A DNA stretch of 47,352 bases from the NCBI GenBank assembly GCA_009930175.1, contig RZYW01000006.1, positions 1-47,352 of the forward strand, read 5' to 3'. The translations under genes were made by a program, and so were the position numbers. Within the stretch, counting starts at the first letter, position 1, and every line of letters begins with the position of its first letter. This DNA is from Clostridia bacterium. Lineage in GTDB: Bacteria; Bacillota; Peptococcia; Peptococcales; SKKY01. This document shows positions 37,950 through 44,397 of this stretch, in pieces. The notes under the pieces were generated by a model. The model worked only from the letters and a program-made list of their open reading frames with translations, had not been told where the DNA came from and searched no databases.

Positions 37950-40052
37950 ATGTATACTAATAAAACATTTTCAACTAACTTCAAAATATTTTCTATCCTG
38001 TTGTGTTTATTCTTGTTTATAACAATATCATCCTTTTCACAAACCAGCCCAAGGCTGATTATAGACGGAAGAACAATAACATCATCCCCAGGTCCCGTAA
38101 TTGAGCAAGGGCGTACCCTGGTGCCAATACGAATTATTTCCGAGGAGCTGGGAGCAACTGTAAGCTGGGATGAAATTAACCGTACAGTTTTAATAGAACT
38201 AGGAGATAAATCCGCCCTTCTAAAAATAGACAGCCTGATTTTCGAAGTTGGCAAAGGAAGTAATAATTTTGACACTTCTGATGTCCCTGCGAAAATAATC
38301 AGCGACAGAACTTTCGTTCCACTAAGACTTGTTAGCAATGTTCTGGGAGCAGAAATAGGCTGGGATGATTCTTCAAGAACAGTAACTATTAATTCTTCTA
38401 ATAAAATTCCATATAGACCTTATTCGGATTTAACAATTAACATTTCTTCAGGGAAAAATATACAGGGACAGACGTCCCTTGCATTGGCTTCAAAAAATGG
38501 TTTCCCCGCAAATGCTGCCGAGGTCAGATATTATCTCCTGGATATTGGTACAAGAAAAGGAACTATGATTGCCAGGGGGCAAAACCCCGGGGGAAACTAT
38601 ACATGGCTTCCAGAAACAGAAAAGCAAGGAGATAAAATTGTTTTTGCCGCTTTATATGACAGCAATGGAAATTTCATTGAAGGTGGTTCTGCTTCTGTAA
38701 ATATTGCTATTAATCCAAAAATCACTATTAAGAACCCAGGGAATGGAAGTGTTATTACTGAGAGTCCACTTAACTTTAGTGTTGATTTAAATTTTGCGCC
38801 AAAATATATAAAATATGAAATGACTTACCAGGATCGTGATAAAAAAACAACAACTTCTGAAGCTGATCCTTATGGACCCTTTACTTGGGCTTTTATGAGT
38901 GAAGATAATGGGCTGATTTCTCTAAAAGCAATAGCTTACGATAATAATAATCAGGCTTTTGAAAGCCCACCAATTAATATCCAGCTTGCCTTGGAAAAGA
39001 AACTTTCTTTAGCAGGCGTAAAAAATGGTAATTCCATACAAAATCCTGTAACTTTATCTGCAAACAGAAATTTTCAGGTAAGCGAAACACAGTATATTAT
39101 GAGAGATCCTTTGACACAAAAGGAAACTATACTTTTTTCATCAGGATACGGTTCATATAAGTGGTTTCCGAGACCAGAAGAAAGCGGAAACAAAGAACTT
39201 TATGTTCGGGTTAAAGACACCCGTTTAACCCCTTACACAAGTGAACCTATCTATGTAACTGTAATTGGAACTCCAAAAGTATACTTGGAAGGAATTGGAC
39301 CTAACCAAGTCCTTACGGGATCACAAAAACTTAAAGCTGGAAGTAATGTTGATGCAACTGATTTAAAGGTTATCTTAGAAAACCCAGCAAATGGCTCAAG
39401 AAAAACTATATTGTCAGGCTTTAATCTTTCCCAGGAATTATCCTGGACCCCAGCCTCAGAAGATAGCGGAAACAGAATTATCTATGTGGAAGGTAAGTAC
39501 CAGGGACAAAGCCTGGTGAGTGAAAAAGTTAACTTCAGAGTTTACCTGGGAACAATTTATACGGCAAAGCCTGTTATAGAAAAAAGTAGCTTCCAGAACT
39601 TTGCATCTGAAATGGCATTAAATTCTGCTGAAAAAACAGGTATGTCAGCCGCTCTCCAAACTGCTCAGGCTATTTTGGAAACTGGTTGGGGACAAAGTGT
39701 TCCAGTAGATAAATACACTGGAAAGTTTTCTTATAATTTATTTGGAATAAAAGGTACCGGACCTGCGGGTTCTGTTACTTCAAATACCTGGGAAGAGTAT
39801 AACGGAACTGTTTTTCGAATTGACGCAGCTTTCAGAGCTTACAGTAATGCTTCTCAAAGCTGGGATGATCATAAGAATCTGCTGTTAAAAGCACAACGTT
39901 ATTCTATTTTCAGAGATGTTATGCATAGTAGTACTCAAGGGGCCTGGGCATTAAGAAGAGCCGGCTATGCAACCGACTCCCAGTATCCTCTAAAACTTAT
40001 TAATATCGTTAACACATACAACCTGAATCAGCTTGATGAAAAATCTTTTTAA
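37950..40052 (+). CDS. Secreted stalk-domain / Ig-like repeat / glucosaminidase cell-wall hydrolase
   Basis: Exported protein of 700 residues. Signal peptide (about 1-30), then a copper-amine-oxidase-N-terminal-like stalk domain (about 35-150, two repeats: GRTLVPIRIISEELGATVSWD and DRTFVPLRLVSNVLGAEIGWD). Next come about four tandem beta-sandwich repeats (about 155-540) recognisable by a W-P/x-E-x-x-G pattern (YTWLPETEKQGDK, YKWFPRPEESGNK, LSWTPASEDSGNR). A C-terminal GH73-type glucosaminidase domain (about 545-695) has the likely catalytic Glu in AQAILETGWG and the NLFGIKG motif. It likely cuts peptidoglycan glycan strands. SD AAGGAGGG. It is a plus-strand gene among minus-strand neighbours, converging on clcA. 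Confidence 0.88.
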   Translation: MYTNKTFSTNFKIFSILLCLFLFITISSFSQTSPRLIIDGRTITSSPGPVIEQGRTLVPIRIISEELGATVSWDEINRTVLIELGDKSALLKIDSLIFEVGKGSNNFDTSDVPAKIISDRTFVPLRLVSNVLGAEIGWDDSSRTVTINSSNKIPYRPYSDLTINISSGKNIQGQTSLALASKNGFPANAAEVRYYLLDIGTRKGTMIARGQNPGGNYTWLPETEKQGDKIVFAALYDSNGNFIEGGSASVNIAINPKITIKNPGNGSVITESPLNFSVDLNFAPKYIKYEMTYQDRDKKTTTSEADPYGPFTWAFMSEDNGLISLKAIAYDNNNQAFESPPINIQLALEKKLSLAGVKNGNSIQNPVTLSANRNFQVSETQYIMRDPLTQKETILFSSGYGSYKWFPRPEESGNKELYVRVKDTRLTPYTSEPIYVTVIGTPKVYLEGIGPNQVLTGSQKLKAGSNVDATDLKVILENPANGSRKTILSGFNLSQELSWTPASEDSGNRIIYVEGKYQGQSLVSEKVNFRVYLGTIYTAKPVIEKSSFQNFASEMALNSAEKTGMSAALQTAQAILETGWGQSVPVDKYTGKFSYNLFGIKGTGPAGSVTSNTWEEYNGTVFRIDAAFRAYSNASQSWDDHKNLLLKAQRYSIFRDVMHSSTQGAWALRRAGYATDSQYPLKLINIVNTYNLNQLDEKSF

Positions 40053-40056
40053 CAAC

Positions 40057-41628
40057 TTAATTTGAAGTAATTTTTAGGAGCTCCTCTTTAACCAGAGGGG
40101 CTTCGTCATTATCCGCAAGAATAACCAGACAATCTCCCGAATATATTTCAAAATTACCATCCGGTATTAATTCCTCTTCGCCTCTTCTGATACTTACAAT
40201 CAAAAATCTTTCCGGCCATTTAATATCTTTAACTTTCTTACCATCAACATCTGACCCTCCCATTACAGGAACCTCTAAAATTGATTTCCCACTGCTTCTT
40301 TTTCTTTTCTTATGTGGTCCCTTTTTGTTATTTTCAAGAAGTCTTTCCAATAACGTTTCGTAAATTGCTTTAGAGCCAATTAGATCCGCAGTAATATATG
40401 ATGTTAAACAAATTGTTATCAATGCCAGCAGATGGTTAAAGCTTCCTGTCATTTCCATTATTAAAATTGTTCCCGTTATAGGCGCCTTTACTACTGCTGT
40501 AAAAAAAGCCGCCATAGCAAGTGTCATGAAATTTAACACAAAATTTTCCTGAATCATGCCAAATCCATATAACACTTCTCCTATTCCTTTACCTGCAAGT
40601 GCTCCTAAAACAAGCATAGGAAGAAAAATACCTCCAGGAACTCCGGCCCCGTAAGAAATGCCAGTAAATATTATTTTTACTAAAAATAGAAAGAAAATAA
40701 AACCCGCAGCTAAATGTCCTGCACTTAGCTCATCAATAAGATGATGACCTCCGCCCAGAACTTCAGGAACTGTAAAACCTAGTACCCCAGAAATCAAAAG
40801 AGGTATAACCGGCTTATAAATTTCTCTTATTGAGTTATTTTCACTGTAATTTAGCTGTACAAATAATATTATCCAGTTAAATAGTTTTCCCAAAAAGCCA
40901 ACAATCAGACCTAAAAAAATTACATATAAATATGAAGATAAAGGAAGAACATCCATATTTTCGAATTGGAAAATCGGACCTAGTCCAAAAAAATACCTGG
41001 AAACAAAATCTCCTGTAACAGATGCTGCCATTGCTGACATTAGTAAAACTGGTGAAATATATTTATGTAATTCCTCTAATGCAAACATAACTCCAGCTAA
41101 TGGTGCATTAAAAGCAGAGGCAAGTCCCGCACTTGCTCCCGCAGTCACCAAAAATTTTTCTTCAACAGGAAGTCTTTTGTTTAACCTGCTGAATCCCAGT
41201 CCAGTTTCTGCGCCAATCTGAACTGAAGGGCCCTCCCTTCCCAGGGATAAGCCAAAACCCAGAGCCATTACTCCACCTATAAATTTTGCAATAATATCTT
41301 TAAACCAATCCAGCTTCACCTGATGTATCAAAAAACCCTTTATTTGAGGAATTCCACTCCCTTTAGACATTGGGGCAAGTTTTACAATATATCCCAGTAA
41401 CAAGCCAGCTAATGCCAAAAAAACAAACCAGCCCAAAATAATCAATGGAGATTTTTCAGCTAATGCAGAATAAATTTTTTCTCTGGATTCATCTCCTCTG
41501 CTAATTGCTAATCTGTAAAAAACTACTATTAAACCCGTTAAAAAACCTATTATAATTCCCTGTAGTACTAATTTTAAGTTAAAAGAGTACCAGTCCTTTA
41601 AAATTCCCGATGTACTTCTATCCTTCAT
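40057..41628 (-). CDS. ClC-family chloride transporter with C-terminal TrkA-C domain
   Basis: ClC anion transporter or channel, 523 residues. The membrane domain (about 1-430) shows the three selectivity-filter signatures GKGSGIPQIKG, GREGPSVQIG (with the gating Glu) and GAGVPGGIFLP. A cytoplasmic TrkA-C (RCK_C) domain follows (about 445-523), a ligand-sensing regulator. By eye, the inner proton glutamate of the E. coli exchanger aligns with Leu in the SRYFFGLGPIF segment, so it may not be a strict H+/Cl- exchanger. It converges with the plus-strand wall hydrolase, 4 bases apart. Confidence 0.92.
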   Translation of the reverse strand: MKDRSTSGILKDWYSFNLKLVLQGIIIGFLTGLIVVFYRLAISRGDESREKIYSALAEKSPLIILGWFVFLALAGLLLGYIVKLAPMSKGSGIPQIKGFLIHQVKLDWFKDIIAKFIGGVMALGFGLSLGREGPSVQIGAETGLGFSRLNKRLPVEEKFLVTAGASAGLASAFNAPLAGVMFALEELHKYISPVLLMSAMAASVTGDFVSRYFFGLGPIFQFENMDVLPLSSYLYVIFLGLIVGFLGKLFNWIILFVQLNYSENNSIREIYKPVIPLLISGVLGFTVPEVLGGGHHLIDELSAGHLAAGFIFFLFLVKIIFTGISYGAGVPGGIFLPMLVLGALAGKGIGEVLYGFGMIQENFVLNFMTLAMAAFFTAVVKAPITGTILIMEMTGSFNHLLALITICLTSYITADLIGSKAIYETLLERLLENNKKGPHKKRKRSSGKSILEVPVMGGSDVDGKKVKDIKWPERFLIVSIRRGEEELIPDGNFEIYSGDCLVILADNDEAPLVKEELLKITSN

Positions 41629-41680
41629 GTTTTTAACCCCTGTCCTGAAACTGTTCTATATTTTAGCACTCTTCAGGAAT

Positions 41681-41725
41681 AAAAAAAAGGTACCCACAGC
41701 TAAAAAATATAGCCGGAGTACCTTT
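41681..41725 (-). terminator. Terminator of the glnB-amtB transcript
   Basis: Minus strand: long imperfect stem AAAGGTACTCCGGCTA / TAGCTGTGGGTACCTTT around a TATTTTTT loop, running into eight T (41681-41688). It begins about 10 bases after the amtB stop. Confidence 0.85.
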
Positions 41726-41734
41726 AATTCTAGG

Positions 41735-43096
41735 TTATTCACTTATTACTTTGCTTTTTACCGTAACATCAATTGGAGGCAGATCTATATAAAACTCACT
41801 ATATGCTGACATTGCATGTTCTTCCATATCTAATCCATTAAGTTCTTCATGTTCAGGAACTCTGATCCCAATAGTAGCTTTAATTACTGTTGCTAAAATA
41901 AATCCTATTGTTACACACCAGAGGAAAGTTGCTCCAATACCAATTGCTTGAGCAAAAAGTAAGTCCATTCCTCCTCCATAAGCAAGGCCACCATCAAGGG
42001 CGAAAATACCTACAGCAAATGTTCCAAAAGCTCCGCAAACACCATGTACCGAAATTGCTCCTACCGGGTCATCTATTCTTATTATTCTGTCAAACAACTG
42101 TACTGCCATTACAAGAATTACACCTGCAAATAAACCAGTTATTATTGATCCAATTGGAGACATAACATCTGCACCTGCAGTAATGGCAACAAGTCCAGCC
42201 AAGGCACCGTTTAGAGTAAATGTAATATCCGGCTTCCCAAATTTCAACCATGAGTACACCATGGAACTAATCGTTCCTGCTGCTGCAGAAAGAAGAGTAT
42301 TTGTTGCAATTACAGTTATTGCTGAAGAGGCCATTCCAGATAAAGTACTACCAGGGTTAAATCCAAACCAGCCAAACCAAAGTATTAACACACCTAATGC
42401 ACCAAGGGGAATATTATGTCCCGGAATTACATTAATTTCTCCTTTAGGTCCATATTTCCCAATCCTGGCTCCCAAAACGTAAGCTATAATTAATGCCGAC
42501 CAGCCACCAACTGAATGAACAACAGTTGAGCCTGCTAAATCATGGAATCCAAGCTCAGATAACCATCCTCCACCCCATACCCAATGGGTTACAACTGGAT
42601 ATGTTAGAGCTGTTGTTATTATTGCTATAATCAAATACGCCTGAAACTTAATCCTTTCAGCAACTGCTCCAGAAATTATAGTTGCTGCAGTTGCAGCAAA
42701 AACCGCTTGAAAAAAGAACGCTCCTGGCAAATAAATTCCAAAATCAAAATCAGCAAATCCTGATAATAAAAATCCTGAAGTTCCTAAAAATCCCTTCAAA
42801 CTTTCACCGTAAGCTATACCAAAACCTATAACAAAAAAACAAATAACGCCAATTGCTACAGTAATCATATTTTTCATTAGAATATTTATAGTATTCTTAG
42901 ATCTTGTAAAACCGATCTCAACAAGAGAAAAGCCTGCATGCATAAAAAACACCATAAAACCAGCAATCATAATCCAAATTGTATCTATCGCTAAAGTAAT
43001 CGCACTGAAAGATTCTTCAATTTCCACTGCTTCCAGAGCAAACCCATTTATTCCCGTAAAAATAAATAAGACCAGTAATAATAATAATTTTTTCAT
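41735..43096 (-). CDS. amtB: Ammonium transporter AmtB
   Basis: Amt/MEP/Rh ammonium channel, 453 residues, with a cleavable signal-like N-terminus (about 1-20) and 11 membrane helices. The pore twin-His is present: STVVHSVGG (near residue 185) and SVHGVCGAFG (near 345). A cytoplasmic C-terminus, from about 410, is where PII docks. It follows the PII gene by 28 bases with SD AGAGGG, the conserved glnB/glnK-amtB pair. It is expressed, by inference, under the ANTAR-type attenuator upstream of glnB, and ends in a strong terminator. Confidence 0.96.
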   Translation of the reverse strand: MKKLLLLLVLFIFTGINGFALEAVEIEESFSAITLAIDTIWIMIAGFMVFFMHAGFSLVEIGFTRSKNTINILMKNMITVAIGVICFFVIGFGIAYGESLKGFLGTSGFLLSGFADFDFGIYLPGAFFFQAVFAATAATIISGAVAERIKFQAYLIIAIITTALTYPVVTHWVWGGGWLSELGFHDLAGSTVVHSVGGWSALIIAYVLGARIGKYGPKGEINVIPGHNIPLGALGVLILWFGWFGFNPGSTLSGMASSAITVIATNTLLSAAAGTISSMVYSWLKFGKPDITFTLNGALAGLVAITAGADVMSPIGSIITGLFAGVILVMAVQLFDRIIRIDDPVGAISVHGVCGAFGTFAVGIFALDGGLAYGGGMDLLFAQAIGIGATFLWCVTIGFILATVIKATIGIRVPEHEELNGLDMEEHAMSAYSEFYIDLPPIDVTVKSKVISE

Positions 43097-43124
43097 AATA
43101 TTTCCCTCTCCCGTGTAATTTTAT

Positions 43125-43463
43125 TTATAAAGCGTCTCTATCCTTCTCACCAGTTCTGATTCTTATTGCTCCAGAAATATCCTGAATAAAAATCTTCCCA
43201 TCTCCTACTTTTCCAGTTTTAGCATTTTCAATAATTATTTTTATTACATCCTCAGCTTGTTCAGCTTTAACTACTATCTCTAGTTTTATTTTAGGTAATA
43301 AATTTATGTGTATCGGATTACCTCTGTAAAATTCTGTTTGTCCTTTTTGTAAACCACACCCAACAACCTGAGTTATTGTAATCCCGCTAATCCCAAAATC
43401 AGAAAGAGCTGTTTTAACTCCCTCAAGTCTGGAAGGACGAATTACTGCTTCAATTTTTTTCAT
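43125..43463 (-). CDS. glnB: Nitrogen regulatory PII protein (GlnB/GlnK type)
   Basis: Trimeric nitrogen/carbon/energy sensor of 112 residues that binds ATP/ADP and 2-oxoglutarate and docks on AmtB. Conserved ligand residues are present: Gln39 (GLQKG), Lys58 (PKIK), the B-loop KTGKVGDGKIF and the C-loop IRIRTGE. The T-loop is divergent: it reads EFYRGNPIHINLLPK, so Tyr46 is kept but the uridylylation/adenylylation Tyr51 is Ile and position 49 is Asn. Covalent control at these sites is thus impossible. ATG 43463 is chosen with SD GGAGG 9 bases upstream; the TTG at 43472 overlaps the SD region. Confidence 0.95.
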   Translation of the reverse strand: MKKIEAVIRPSRLEGVKTALSDFGISGITITQVVGCGLQKGQTEFYRGNPIHINLLPKIKLEIVVKAEQAEDVIKIIIENAKTGKVGDGKIFIQDISGAIRIRTGEKDRDAL

Positions 43464-43507
43464 ATTGCTCAACCTCCAATTTTCATTTTTTAATTAAACT
43501 TTTTGAA

Positions 43508-43572
43508 ATTAAGGGCCATGGAATGGAAAGGATTAATGGGGGATCCTGAAACTAAAATCCATGGCCCTTAAT
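43508..43572. repeat. Perfect 15-bp inverted repeat with 35-base loop before glnB
   Basis: ATTAAGGGCCATGGA (43508-43522) and TCCATGGCCCTTAAT (43558-43572) are exact inverted copies. The 35-base loop can form a further small stem (AGGAT/ATCCT on the minus strand). No T-run follows on either strand, so it is not a terminator. It lies between the ANTAR attenuator and the glnB SD. Confidence 0.85.
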
Positions 43573-43588
43573 ATTCTGGTGCTTTAAT

Positions 43589-43643
43589 AAAAAAAGCGCC
43601 CAGGGAAAACATACCGAAAACTCGATATATTTTCTCTGGACGC
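43589..43643 (-). terminator. Attenuator terminator between the ANTAR gene and glnB
   Basis: Minus strand: outer stem GCGTCCAGAGAAAA / TTTTCCCTGGGCGC (43630-43643 with 43596-43609, one mismatch and one G-U). It is extended by an inner stem ATATCGA / TCGGTAT with loop GTTT, and followed by seven T (43589-43595). Its 5' arm overlaps the hexaloop hairpin described at 43636-43653. Confidence 0.85.
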
Positions 43644-43653
43644 CTTTGCCCAG
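43636..43653 (-). promoter_or_regulatory. ANTAR-type hexaloop hairpin (antiterminator) before glnB-amtB
   Basis: Minus strand: 6-bp stem CTGGGC / GTCCAG closes a six-base loop AAAGGC, with A at loop position 1 and G at position 4, the residues conserved in ANTAR target RNAs. The 3' strand (43636-43641) lies inside the 5' arm of the terminator at 43589-43643, so the two structures exclude each other. It begins two bases after the ANTAR gene stop codon. A partner hairpin P1 was not found. Confidence 0.6.
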
Positions 43654-43654
43654 C

Positions 43655-44236
43655 TTAAAAGGATAGTTCTTTGATTATTTTTTCTGAAACAACTTTCACG
43701 CTTTTCCCGGTTTTCATACTAATTTTCTGAATTAGTTTATGGGCTTCCGGTTCAGAAAGCTGCCTGTTCTTAATCAAAAGTTCCTTTGCTATATTTATTT
43801 TTTTCTTTTCTGCAAGCACTTCATTTACTTCAAGCAACTTATTTTCTAGTTCAACAATTTTTTTGTAACTTTGCGTTATCAGCTTAACAGCCACTCTCAG
43901 AACTTCAAAGCTCAGGGGAGTTGTTAAATAGCTTGCACCCCAACCATCCTTTTCAATAATTTCTTCAATAGGTTTAACAAGCCTTTTATTTGAAATAATA
44001 AAGACTAGTGGTCCCATTCTTTCCCTTGCCAGAACCTTTGACACCCTTATACCATTTGTCCCGTATTCTGAAGGGTCAAAAACTACTAATGAATTTTTCA
44101 AAGAATGTGTTTGTCTTAACAGATTTTCCAAATCATCTGTTTCGATAATCTGATTAAAACCCATTTGCTTTAAACCAGCTTTAATATTTTGGAAAAGCAA
44201 ATTTTTCTTCATACAGATAATTGCTGATTCCCCCAT
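43655..44236 (-). CDS. ANTAR-domain RNA-binding antiterminator with degenerate receiver domain
   Basis: About 193 residues. N-terminal receiver-like domain (about 1-125), a coiled linker (about 125-145, VELENKLLEVNEVLAEKK) and a C-terminal ANTAR RNA-binding domain (about 145-193: INIAKELLIKNRQLSEPEAHKLI...KVVSEKII). The receiver looks non-phosphorylatable: the acidic pair after strand 1 is missing (ICMKKNLL) and the conserved Lys near the end is Thr (LTTPLSF), though an Asp sits near the usual site (VVFDPSE). The start is ATG 44236 (alternatives GTG 44245/44248); the longer frame to 44302 would translate a terminator hairpin. It lies between typA and glnB-amtB and is flanked by two ANTAR-type RNA elements. 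Confidence 0.85.
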   Translation of the reverse strand: MGESAIICMKKNLLFQNIKAGLKQMGFNQIIETDDLENLLRQTHSLKNSLVVFDPSEYGTNGIRVSKVLARERMGPLVFIISNKRLVKPIEEIIEKDGWGASYLTTPLSFEVLRVAVKLITQSYKKIVELENKLLEVNEVLAEKKKINIAKELLIKNRQLSEPEAHKLIQKISMKTGKSVKVVSEKIIKELSF

Positions 44237-44259
44237 AAACAGCACCACACTTCCGGAAT

Positions 44260-44297
44260 AAAAAAAGTCCTCAGAACAGTATTGCTGTTCCAAGGAC
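44260..44297 (-). terminator. Leader terminator of the ANTAR gene
   Basis: Minus strand: fully paired 13-bp stem GTCCTTGGAACAG / CTGTTCTGAGGAC (two G-U pairs) with loop CAATA, followed directly by seven T (44260-44266). It lies between the promoter and the ANTAR start codon, so it must be read through for expression. Confidence 0.88.
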
Positions 44298-44320
44298 CCC
44301 ATTGTCCATAAATCTATTTA
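44294..44320 (-). promoter_or_regulatory. ANTAR-type dual hexaloop element in the ANTAR gene leader
   Basis: Second hairpin (P2, 44294-44307): stem GGAC / GTCC with loop AATGGG (A1, G4); its 3' strand is the beginning of the terminator 5' arm. First hairpin (P1, 44309-44320): a short A-U stem TAA / TTA with loop ATAGAT (A1, G4), one base before P2. P2 is convincing; P1 is weak because only three pairs form. This layout matches the tandem hexaloop motif bound by ANTAR proteins. Confidence 0.6.
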
Positions 44321-44336
44321 GCTATGTTATGTTTGA

Positions 44337-44365
44337 ATTATATTATCTGTAGATTTTAAAGTCAA
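44337..44365 (-). promoter_or_regulatory. Sigma-A promoter of the ANTAR-glnB-amtB operon
   Basis: Minus strand: -35 TTGACT (44360-44365), 17-base spacer, perfect -10 TATAAT (44337-44342). The predicted start is near 44330, leaving a leader of about 95 bases that holds the hexaloop hairpins and terminator. No good promoter is seen between the ANTAR gene and glnB. Confidence 0.8.
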
Positions 44366-44397
44366 TTGAATCGCAAATTGTATACACTATTATACTT

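Noticed and set aside
37904-38338. Minus-strand 144-codon frame
   Set aside because: It is antisense to the signal peptide and stalk domain of the plus-strand wall hydrolase and has no recognisable features.
43508-43572. Inverted repeat as a terminator or a sigma-54 promoter
   Set aside because: There is no T-run on either strand, and no GG-10-GC pair with a good -24/-12 match. Left as an unexplained repeat.
44237-44302. N-terminal extension of the ANTAR gene starting at ATG 44302
   Set aside because: It would translate through a 13-bp terminator hairpin and T-run, has no clear SD, and adds residues not expected before a receiver fold.
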